A DNA stretch of 16,403 nt from the NCBI GenBank assembly GCA_964522445.1, contig CAZFUY010000072.1, positions 1 through 16,403 on the forward strand, read 5' to 3'. The notes beneath the pieces were generated by a model. That model saw only the letters and a list, made by a program, of their open reading frames with translations, was not told the origin of the DNA and made no database searches. The DNA comes from CAZFUY01 sp964522445. Its GTDB lineage: Bacteria > Pseudomonadota > Gammaproteobacteria > SZUA-229. Positions 7,071 to 13,757 of the stretch are shown here, one piece after another. The translations under genes and the position numbers were made by a program. Numbering within the stretch: position 1 is the first letter of the stretch; each line of letters begins with the position of its first letter.

Positions 7071-8062
7071 TTAATGTGGTCCAGTAGTTGCTGGTTTACA
7101 GACAGGTTTAGCTCATTTAATAATTCAGAAAATGAGTTTAATTCTTCGTAACGTAAAGATGTTTCGATGATATAAGTTAAGGTGCGTGGAATGTCATTTA
7201 AATAGCCGGGCTTGTTATCACGATGATTTAGCCGGGCAAAAATACCAACAGCTTTTAAATGACGTTGTATGCCCATAAAATCAAACCACTTTATAAATTG
7301 TTGCTGATTTATATTGTCTGTTAATTCGTTCGTGTTTAGAAAATATTTAATCCAGTTTTCAATTTTATTTCTAGGCCATGCGATATAGCAGTCTTTTAAC
7401 AATGAAACTAAATCATATGTTATCGGGCCGATTACAGCGTCCTGGAAGTCAATAACCCCAGGGTTGTTATTCTCTGTAATCATTAAGTTTCTGGAATGAT
7501 AATCTCGGTGAACAAAAACCTGAGTTTGTTGTAGTGCGCTTTGAGCCAGCATGTCAAAATTATTTTGTAATGTATTAAGCTGTTCTCTGGAAAGTTCCAG
7601 TTGCAGATGTCTTTTTAAGTACCAGTCACGAAATAAGCCCATTTCAGATTGCAGTAATTTTTCATTATAGGGCGGTAGTTTATCTTTAATTGTTTGCATT
7701 TTTATTAATGCATTTATAGCGTCTTTGTATAATTGGTCTGCCGTGTTATCTGTTAAAGAATCCAGATATTGTTTTGAACCAAGGTCACTAAGTAAGATAA
7801 ATCCCTGCTCTTTATTGTAATGATAAATATGAGGTGACTGAACGCCTGCTGATTCAATCATCTTTGCAATCTGTAAAAATGGTTCGCAATCTTCTTTATC
7901 TGGTGGTGCGTCCATTGCAACCCAGGTTTGCCTGTCTGTAGTTATTCTAAAATAGCGTCTAAAGCTGGCATCAGCTGATGCTGGCATGATTGTGTAGTGA
8001 TCAAAATCAGGCTTGTTTTTTAGCCAGTTATTTAATAGTTCCAGGCGTGTGTCTTTATGCAT
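7067..8062 (-). CDS. amgK: N-acetylmuramate/N-acetylglucosamine kinase
   Basis: The 331-residue protein has an aminoglycoside-phosphotransferase (APH) kinase fold. The Brenner-type catalytic motif VHRDYHSRNLM lies at 184-194 (D187 the likely base). The metal site is VIDFQDA at 203-209, then GPITYDLVSLL. The N-terminus SADASFRRYFRI corresponds to the glycine-poor nucleotide loop of AmgK-type kinases. AmgK phosphorylates the anomeric carbon of MurNAc (and GlcNAc) using ATP, and the product is the MurU substrate. It is the first gene of the amgK-murU pair, transcribed away from the Rossmann-protein gene across a 68-bp divergent intergenic region. No obvious Shine-Dalgarno precedes the ATG; the upstream bases are AT-rich. 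Antibiotic-modifying APH enzymes share the fold, but the linkage to murU argues for the recycling role. Confidence 0.9.
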   Translation of the reverse strand: MHKDTRLELLNNWLKNKPDFDHYTIMPASADASFRRYFRITTDRQTWVAMDAPPDKEDCEPFLQIAKMIESAGVQSPHIYHYNKEQGFILLSDLGSKQYLDSLTDNTADQLYKDAINALIKMQTIKDKLPPYNEKLLQSEMGLFRDWYLKRHLQLELSREQLNTLQNNFDMLAQSALQQTQVFVHRDYHSRNLMITENNNPGVIDFQDAVIGPITYDLVSLLKDCYIAWPRNKIENWIKYFLNTNELTDNINQQQFIKWFDFMGIQRHLKAVGIFARLNHRDNKPGYLNDIPRTLTYIIETSLRYEELNSFSELLNELNLSVNQQLLDHIK

Positions 8063-8082
8063 TAAATTTTTAGTAAAGTTTT

Positions 8083-8091
8083 TGTTATAAT
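8083..8091 (+). promoter_or_regulatory. Extended -10 promoter for the Rossmann-protein gene
   Basis: TGTTATAAT is a perfect extended -10 (TGn plus consensus TATAAT), about 40 bp before the ATG at 8131. No clear -35 is seen. On the opposite strand a second consensus TATAAT is formed by bases 8112-8117 and points toward amgK, again with a weak -35. The 68-bp gap therefore appears to hold two divergent promoters whose -10 elements lie about 20 bp apart. Confidence 0.5.
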
Positions 8092-8130
8092 CTCTCGATT
8101 GTAACAGTGAAATTATAGAAGGGGAAATAC

Positions 8131-8895
8131 ATGAACAGGCCTGTTGTTATGATTGGTATGGGTGAAATGGGCGGCGTATTTGCTCGTGGTTTTTTACGTT
8201 CTGGTTATCCTGTGTTTCCTGTAACAAGAAATATGGAAATAAATAAAGTAGTTGAAGAAATTGATGACCCTGAGTTAGTGCTGGTTGCAGTTGCTGAAGG
8301 TGATTTGCATGCTGTGCTTGAAAATATTCCTGTTAACTGGCGTGATAAACTGGTTTTGTTACAAAATGAATTGCTTCCAGGTGACTGGAAAAAACATGGC
8401 CTGGAAAATCCAACAGTGATTTCTGTCTGGTTTGAAAAGAAAAAAGGTCAGGATGCAAAGGTTATTATTCCTTCTCCTGTATATGGGCCTAAGAGCCAGC
8501 TTATTTATAATGCGCTTGCATCAATTGATATTGCATGCAAAATATTATCTTCAGCAGAAGAACTGTTATTTGAATTAGTTGTTAAAAATGTTTACATCAT
8601 AACAACAAATATTGCAGGCTTAAAAACAGCGGGTACAGTAGGAACTTTGTGGTCTGGACATCAGGATTTGACTAAAAAAATTAGTCAGGAAGTTATTAAT
8701 ATTCAGCAGGCATTAACAGGTCAGAAATTTGATGCAGATAAACTTGTTAATGCAATGGTTGATGCCTTTGATGGTGATTTAGAACATAAATGTATGGGTC
8801 GGAGTGCGCCAGCGAGACTGGAAAGGGCTTTAGGTCTGGCTAAAAAATATGGATTGGATGTGCCTGTAATGCAGGAAATTGCCTCTCAGTCCTAA
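8131..8895 (+). CDS. Rossmann-fold NAD(P)-binding dehydrogenase-like protein
   Basis: The 254-residue protein has an N-terminal dinucleotide-binding motif, VVMIGMGEMGG (GxGxxG at 9-14). This is followed by a strand/helix pattern resembling ketopantoate reductases and 6-phosphogluconate/hydroxyisobutyrate dehydrogenases. A helical C-terminal half contains EHKCMGRSAPARLERALGL and a GLDVPVMQEI segment, the sort of end seen in ketopantoate-reductase-like proteins. It is shorter than typical PanE (about 300 residues), and I do not see a complete PanE active-site signature. The substrate is unknown. AAGGGGAA about 6 bp before the ATG is a strong ribosome-binding site. It is divergent from amgK, and its stop overlaps that of the convergent phosphatase gene by 3 bases. 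Its place inside a peptidoglycan-recycling block is suggestive but not proof of a related role. Confidence 0.7.
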   Translation: MNRPVVMIGMGEMGGVFARGFLRSGYPVFPVTRNMEINKVVEEIDDPELVLVAVAEGDLHAVLENIPVNWRDKLVLLQNELLPGDWKKHGLENPTVISVWFEKKKGQDAKVIIPSPVYGPKSQLIYNALASIDIACKILSSAEELLFELVVKNVYIITTNIAGLKTAGTVGTLWSGHQDLTKKISQEVINIQQALTGQKFDADKLVNAMVDAFDGDLEHKCMGRSAPARLERALGLAKKYGLDVPVMQEIASQS

Positions 8896-9485
8896 TGCGC
8901 GCTTAAATACATTAAAGGTTTTTTATTGTCAGCTACACGAGTTGTTGCAATGGCTGCATATTCTATTTTTAATTTACTGTAGACATCATCTAAGGGCATG
9001 CCTAAGATTTTGCTGGTGATAGCTCTAATCACACCTGCATGAGCCACCATAAGTATGTGTTCCCCACGATGATTTTTTAAAGTGGACTGATATACATCCC
9101 AGACACGTTCGGCAAAAATATTCAGTGGTTCAGCACCTTCTGGGCGATTATTGACCGGGTCATTAATAAAGCGTTGTAATGCATCACCCTCATTGGCTTT
9201 TATATCATCGGGAGTGCGACCTTCCCATGAGCCAAATCCAATTTCTTTAAGGTTTTGTTCAACGCTAAACTCAACACGTAAAGTATCTGCAAGTGCTTCA
9301 GAAAATTTCTGGCAACGAGATAAGGGTGAGGTAATAATATGTTCCCAGCTGGCTTTTTCAGGTACGGCATCCCACATTTGTTGCCAGCCTAATTTGCTCA
9401 ATGGGTCATCAACACCGTTACCGCGATAACGTCGTCCACCTTCAGGTTCGCCGTGGCGAATAATATCAATGCATGTGTCCGTCAT
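8892..9485 (-). CDS. Histidine phosphatase family protein
   Basis: The 197-residue protein belongs to the phosphoglycerate-mutase-like phosphatases. The catalytic RHGE is at 10-13 (H11 forms the phosphohistidine). R57 lies in TSPLSRC, E81 in LKEIGFGSWEG is the likely acid, and the second histidine H149 is in VAHAG. The layout resembles small phosphatases such as CobC (alpha-ribazole phosphatase), but no cobalamin gene is near, so I leave the substrate open. It lies 49 bp downstream of ampE on the same strand and may be the third gene of an ampD-ampE-phosphatase operon. Its stop overlaps the stop of the convergent Rossmann gene. A link to MurNAc-6-phosphate dephosphorylation (normally done by HAD-type MupP) is conceivable but unsupported by sequence. 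Confidence 0.8.
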   Translation of the reverse strand: MTDTCIDIIRHGEPEGGRRYRGNGVDDPLSKLGWQQMWDAVPEKASWEHIITSPLSRCQKFSEALADTLRVEFSVEQNLKEIGFGSWEGRTPDDIKANEGDALQRFINDPVNNRPEGAEPLNIFAERVWDVYQSTLKNHRGEHILMVAHAGVIRAITSKILGMPLDDVYSKLKIEYAAIATTRVADNKKPLMYLSAH

Positions 9486-9534
9486 AATTAGTCGTAATAA
9501 AAATAGTTATTGTTGTAAGTTGTATGACGGGGTT

Positions 9535-10383
9535 TTAAGCCATCCATCCTATTAATGTCAGTATGGCTATAACAGCCAGCCATACAACTAATGCACGTAA
9601 AACTAATCCGCGTGTTGAGCGGATACAGGCAGATTCATCACCCGGTGTGCAATCACGTAATGCGCCAAGTCCTGCGGTAATGAGTGTGTGGTAGTTACAG
9701 TCACTTAGGTCGTCCTGCTTTTGTTTTTCTCGAAAACTGGTACTGGCTCCTTCATAATTTCCTGTAAGTGCATAGGCCATTGCAACAATATGGGCAGGTG
9801 CCCATGCCAGTATTGCCTGTAAGTTCTTTGCAGCTGATGCCAGTGTTTCATTTTGTGATGACTGCATTGTGTAGGAGGTGAGTCGGTAAAGTAATGCGCC
9901 AAATGGTCCAAGAATTACGAACCAGAAAATCACAGAAAAAAATCGGTCATTAGACTGGTAAAGTATGGCATGCATCACATCGGCTGTTTGCTGATCAGGT
10001 GCAGATGAGGCTTCTTTACCCATTATAGCGCTGGCAAAATATTGAGCCTGCTCTTCATCTCCGTTTTCACGGGCATCCAGAAAACCATCGACTTCACAAT
10101 TTAAATCCCCTGGACCAAGGCAATAGGTAAAAATACCCAGGCCAAAAATCAGGCTAAACAGGCCAAAGAATTTGTCATCAAGTGAGTGCTGTATAACGCC
10201 CGCCAGAACCATAACGGGCAATAATAAAATAACAATAGAGGTGTTGCCCTGTTTAGCAAGAGCTGGCAGGTGGTCAGTAAGCCATTCGCTGTAATAATCG
10301 AACCAGCTAAAATTGCGCAGGTCACGTAGAGTGGATAATGCGCGTTCGAGTATGAGACCTGCAATAATACAAATAAGAGACAT
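9535..10383 (-). CDS. ampE: AmpE family inner membrane protein
   Basis: The 282-residue integral membrane protein has hydrophobic segments at about 48-66, 72-90, 147-167 and 261-281, plus a short N-terminal one. The family motif YCLGPGDLNCEVDGFLDA is at 87-104; AmpE and CobD/CbiB-like proteins share the YCLGP.DL block. It is very close in length to E. coli AmpE (284). Its ATG is 9 bp after the ampD stop, so the two form the classic ampDE operon. AmpE was described in the beta-lactamase induction locus of enterobacteria; its biochemical role is not settled. The large polar middle region (about 91-146) is presumably outside the membrane. Confidence 0.9.
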   Translation of the reverse strand: MSLICIIAGLILERALSTLRDLRNFSWFDYYSEWLTDHLPALAKQGNTSIVILLLPVMVLAGVIQHSLDDKFFGLFSLIFGLGIFTYCLGPGDLNCEVDGFLDARENGDEEQAQYFASAIMGKEASSAPDQQTADVMHAILYQSNDRFFSVIFWFVILGPFGALLYRLTSYTMQSSQNETLASAAKNLQAILAWAPAHIVAMAYALTGNYEGASTSFREKQKQDDLSDCNYHTLITAGLGALRDCTPGDESACIRSTRGLVLRALVVWLAVIAILTLIGWMA

Positions 10384-10392
10384 AATTTTATT

Positions 10393-10941
10393 TTAGCTTA
10401 ATAGTTGTTGTAGGTGATCCCAGTCAAATGCAGCGCCAGGATCTGTTTTTCTTTCGGGTGCAATATCGCTGTGCCCGGTAATTGCATTATTAGCAAGTGA
10501 AGGATAACTCTGTTGCAGAGCTTCAATCATATTTGCCAATTGTGCGTATTGTACATCTTCATAAGCAATATCGTCAGTGCCTTCTAACTCAATGCCGATA
10601 GAAAAGTCATTGCACCTGTCACGACCACAGTAATTAGAAACCCCAGCGTGCCACGCACGTTTATGAAAAGGTACAAATTGAATAATGTCACCATTTCTAC
10701 GAATCAAAACATGGGATGAGACACGTAAATCACAGATTTCAGCAAAGTAGGGGTGCTCATCAGGGTTTAGCTGGTTGGTGAAAAGCTGAGCAATGTAAGG
10801 CCCACCAAAATTATTGGGTGGCAGACTAATATTATGAATAACAATTAACTCAGGTTGTAGCTCTGCTGGACGATCATCCGCATTGGGTGAGGAAATAAAA
10901 TCCCCAATATCCAGTAGCCCTGTTTTCTTATTAATTATCAT
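10393..10941 (-). CDS. ampD: 1,6-anhydro-N-acetylmuramyl-L-alanine amidase
   Basis: This cytoplasmic zinc amidase (182 residues, N-acetylmuramoyl-L-alanine amidase type 2 domain) cleaves the stem peptide from anhydro-MurNAc-peptides during wall recycling and so lowers the muropeptide signal that activates AmpR. Zinc ligands by alignment to Citrobacter AmpD are H36 in IVIHNISLPP, H157 in TGHSDIAP and D167 in KTDPG. Catalytic E118 lies in IGIELEG and K165 precedes D167. The SSHVLIRRNGDIIQFVPF and RAWHAG blocks are intact. There is no signal peptide, as expected for AmpD rather than periplasmic AmiD. The gene starts the operon with ampE. A perfect 12-bp palindrome, AGGTTATAACCT, at 10949-10960 directly precedes the start codon and may be part of the promoter. 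Confidence 0.95.
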   Translation of the reverse strand: MIINKKTGLLDIGDFISSPNADDRPAELQPELIVIHNISLPPNNFGGPYIAQLFTNQLNPDEHPYFAEICDLRVSSHVLIRRNGDIIQFVPFHKRAWHAGVSNYCGRDRCNDFSIGIELEGTDDIAYEDVQYAQLANMIEALQQSYPSLANNAITGHSDIAPERKTDPGAAFDWDHLQQLLS

Positions 10942-11024
10942 ATAGATAAGGTTATAACCTAATGGTTATGGGGTAAAGCTGAAAGTTACAAATGAGTCAT
11001 AAGCAGAAACCGTTCGATTGATTA

Positions 11025-11152
11025 TGCCTGGGGACAGACCTCGTTTTTTGAGCTCTGTCCCCCTCGAAGTGACTATGTAACCACGACTCTGTACAGCTTG
11101 AGTGGTATCACAACGGGGACGGAGCGCAAACAGCGTGATCCATCCCCAGGCA
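11025..11152. repeat. REP-like pair of a second family (128 bp)
   Basis: The outer ends TGCCTGGGGA (11025-11034) and TCCCCAGGCA (11143-11152) are perfect reverse complements. Behind each end lies a ~38-nt unit running from TGCCTGGGGA to a GTCCCC box, with GCTC just before it. The left unit and the reverse complement of the right unit align without gaps. Each unit is itself a hairpin (GGGGACAGA against CTCTGTCCCC in the left one). About 50 bp of non-repeated DNA separate the two. This is REPIN-like architecture with a consensus unrelated to the GTAGGAGCGG REP at 1575-1644. It lies between the divergent ampD and rep genes. Confidence 0.75.
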
Positions 11153-11210
11153 AATCAGGTTTAAAATTTCTTGATCTTAAAGTTCTGCAAAAGGATGTTT
11201 CCAGTCATTC

Positions 11211-11239
11211 TTCTGTACTTTGCTTAGCCAAGCTATAGA
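11211..11239 (+). promoter_or_regulatory. Possible promoter of rep
   Basis: TTCTGT (11211-11216) and TATAGA (11234-11239) are separated by 17 bp. The -35 is poor and the -10 moderate. The position is about 30 bp before the proposed rep start and just downstream of the REP pair, which makes it the best candidate in the gap 10942-11269. Confidence 0.3.
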
Positions 11240-11269
11240 ATATGCCGTCTAAGATTTCAGGTGGTAATT

Positions 11270-13285
11270 TTGACAAGTACAACAGCAGGGTTAAACCCAC
11301 AACAGAAGGCCGCAGTTAAATATATTGATGGCCCCTTACTGGTACTGGCGGGAGCAGGAAGTGGTAAAACCCGGGTAATTACCCAGAAAATCACCTATCT
11401 CATACGTGACTGCCAGATAAAACCAAATAACATTACGGCTTTAACCTTTACCAATAAAGCCGCCCGTGAAATGAAGGGGCGTGTAGCGGCAAGTCTGGGC
11501 AAAAGGGAAACAAAAGGCCTTATTGTTTCGACCTTTCATAATCTGGGCTTGCGTATCCTGGGCAAGCATCATAAATGTTTAGGTTATAAAGCCGGGTTTA
11601 GTATTTTTGACTCTACCGATACACTGGTTCTGCTTAAAGGATTATATGCGGCTGACTCGGTTAGTAATGTTGATGATGCAGAAGAAACGCGTTGGCGAAT
11701 ATCGCGCTGGAAAAATGACTTTGTATCACCTGAGCAGGCCATTGTAAATGCAGAGAATGATATTGAAGCAAGATATGCTCGATTATATGAACGCTATCAG
11801 CGTCAGCTAAAGGCCTATAACGCATTTGATTTTGATGACCTTATTTTGCAGCCGGTGGTTTTATTCCAGCAGGATAAAGACGCATTAGAGCACTGGCAAA
11901 ATCGTATGCATTACATGCTGGTTGATGAGTATCAGGATACCAATGCCAGCCAGTACCAGCTGGTTCAGTTATTATTAGGTGCGCGAGCAAGATTAACAGC
12001 GGTGGGTGATGATGATCAGTCAGTATATTCATGGCGTGGCGCACGGCCAGAAAATCTGGCGTTACTTCAACAGGACTACCCCGGTTTAAAATTAATAAAG
12101 CTTGAGCAAAATTATCGATCCACAAGTCGTATTCTAAAATGTGCTAATCAGTTAATTAAAAACAACCCACACACATTTGAAAAACAACTCTGGTCTGATC
12201 TTGGTTATGGAGAAGCTATTCGAGTAGTTGAGTGTGCAAGTGGAGAAGCTGAAGCAGAAAGAGTGATTGGTGAATTAAATGCTCATAAGTTTCAGAACAG
12301 AACAAACTTTAGTGATTATGCCATTCTTTATCGTGGCAACTTTCAGTCTCGTATATTTGAAAAATATTTAAGAGAAATGCAATTGCCTTATGTTGTTAGT
12401 GGTGGCACTTCATTTTTTGAACGATCAGAAGTCAAAGACATTATGGCTTATTTAAGATTGTTAGCGAACCCTGATGATGACACTGCATTTTTAAGAATTG
12501 TAAATACACCACGACGAGAAATCGGCGCAAGCACGCTGGAAAAACTGGGCGAGTATTCAACAAAAAGAGAACAAAGTTTATTTGAATCAAGTTTTGAATT
12601 TGGTTTGAGAGAAGTTTTAAATGAACGTGCATTTAATAAATTAGAAAATTTTACTAACTGGATTACATTGCTAAGTGACAATGCAGAACGTGGTGACCCT
12701 GTTAAAGTTGCTCGTGATATGGTCGAAGAAATTGGTTATGAAGACTGGTTAAAAGATCAATGCAGCGATCTAAAAATTGCCGAACGCAGAATGGAAAATG
12801 TCTATGAACTACTGGACTGGTTATCCCGGCTTTATAAAGATGAAAAAGGTGAAAATCTGGGTGAGTTAGTCGCGCACATGACACTGATGGATATTTTAGA
12901 GCGTAACAAAGAAGAAGATAAAACTGATGCAGTAAGTTTAATGACATTGCATGCAGCAAAAGGTCTGGAATTTCCTTATGTTTTTATGGTGGGTGTAGAA
13001 GAAGAAAGTTTGCCTCATCGCAATAGCATTATGGAAGATAATCTGGAAGAAGAACGAAGACTGGCCTATGTGGGTATTACCAGAGCACAACGTGAACTGG
13101 CAATAACCTATGCAACACATCGCAGACGTTTTGGTGAAGATATGGAATGTGAGCCAAGTCGTTTTCTTTCTGAATTACCCGAAGATGATATTGTCTGGGA
13201 AGGTGGTGGCCGTAAACTGGATAAAGAAACCAGTAAAGCCAGAGCCAGAGATCATCTTGATGCCATGAAAAACATGCTGGCCTAA
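11270..13285 (+). CDS. rep: ATP-dependent DNA helicase Rep
   Basis: This SF1A (UvrD/Rep) 3'-5' helicase helps replication forks move past protein blocks. The product is 671 residues from this start and collinear with E. coli Rep (673). Walker A AGAGSGKT is at 27-34 and motif Ia TFTNKAAREMK follows. Motif II DEYQDT is at 219-224, motif III GDDDQSVYSWRGA at 246-258, an LEQNYRS motif IV block follows, and motif VI VGITRAQ is at 601-607. The start needs judgement. A GTG at 11261 is in frame but lies within AGGTGG (11259-11264), which makes an excellent ribosome-binding site for the TTG at 11270, giving MTSTTAGLNPQQ. I prefer the TTG. UvrD is a possible confusion, but the closest resemblance throughout, including the C-terminal PSRFL.ELP.DD, is to Rep. 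It is a single-gene unit with no clear terminator after it. Confidence 0.93.
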   Translation: MTSTTAGLNPQQKAAVKYIDGPLLVLAGAGSGKTRVITQKITYLIRDCQIKPNNITALTFTNKAAREMKGRVAASLGKRETKGLIVSTFHNLGLRILGKHHKCLGYKAGFSIFDSTDTLVLLKGLYAADSVSNVDDAEETRWRISRWKNDFVSPEQAIVNAENDIEARYARLYERYQRQLKAYNAFDFDDLILQPVVLFQQDKDALEHWQNRMHYMLVDEYQDTNASQYQLVQLLLGARARLTAVGDDDQSVYSWRGARPENLALLQQDYPGLKLIKLEQNYRSTSRILKCANQLIKNNPHTFEKQLWSDLGYGEAIRVVECASGEAEAERVIGELNAHKFQNRTNFSDYAILYRGNFQSRIFEKYLREMQLPYVVSGGTSFFERSEVKDIMAYLRLLANPDDDTAFLRIVNTPRREIGASTLEKLGEYSTKREQSLFESSFEFGLREVLNERAFNKLENFTNWITLLSDNAERGDPVKVARDMVEEIGYEDWLKDQCSDLKIAERRMENVYELLDWLSRLYKDEKGENLGELVAHMTLMDILERNKEEDKTDAVSLMTLHAAKGLEFPYVFMVGVEEESLPHRNSIMEDNLEEERRLAYVGITRAQRELAITYATHRRRFGEDMECEPSRFLSELPEDDIVWEGGGRKLDKETSKARARDHLDAMKNMLA

Positions 13286-13757
13286 TGTTTTTTTGAAAAT
13301 AGTGTCTCAGAATTTAAGATTTTTTTAACACCAGCAGAATGATTTTCAATTGTTATTAAAGAAACCTATGGGCTTTCAGTTCATAGTCGTTGAGTTTTTT
13401 TATAAAAATATCAGCTTAACCTGTATCGGGTTTTTAATTACTATTTAATGTTTTTTTAAATAAAAAATAATTCATACTACTTAGCTATTGGCCTTTTTTT
13501 GATATGTGTTTTTTAATGATCTAGCGCAAAATTTTCTAATAAAATTGTTGCGTTAATTATTATTAACTGTCTTACTTAAAAGTAGTTAAGGGTACACCGA
13601 CTAATTTCTTGGCTCGTCTGATAAACTTGCAATATATCAATAATAAAATATGGATGTGCCGCAGGCTGTGTTAAGGGGAAGGATATATCAACGGAGTATG
13701 GTTTTAATTGCATATTTAAAACCATGTATATATTCCTGTTGAAATTTTAAGGACTAT
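13286..13757. other. AT-rich regulatory intergenic region
   Basis: This 472-bp stretch has no convincing gene. The first ~250 bp are T-rich with weak AT-only dyads, for example TATTTAA/TTAAATA near 13442-13461. No GC-rich terminator follows rep. A weak promoter candidate for the downstream regulator is TTGGCT (13609-13614) followed 18 bp later by TATATC (13633-13638). A strong inverted repeat is annotated separately. The A+T richness and length compared with other gaps suggest a control region for the large regulator gene. Confidence 0.5.
13698..13725 (+). promoter_or_regulatory. 10-bp perfect inverted repeat upstream of the STAND regulator
   Basis: ATGGTTTTAA (13698-13707) and TTAAAACCAT (13716-13725) are perfect reverse complements separated by TTGCATAT. 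The repeat ends 32 bp before the ATG at 13758. As DNA it has the two-half-site shape of a protein operator; as RNA it would be a hairpin in the leader, upstream of the AAGGA ribosome-binding site at 13749-13753. Which applies cannot be told from sequence. Confidence 0.6.

Noticed and set aside
10949..10960. AGGTTATAACCT as an operator for ampD
   Set aside because: A perfect 12-bp palindrome, but AT-rich, adjacent to the start codon and single copy. It may simply be part of a -10 region, so it is mentioned only in the ampD entry.
13286..13560. Possible gene or small RNA in the AT-rich stretch after rep
   Set aside because: Only very short frames, low-complexity T/A runs and weak dyads. No ribosome-binding site plus codon structure, and no GC-containing terminator.
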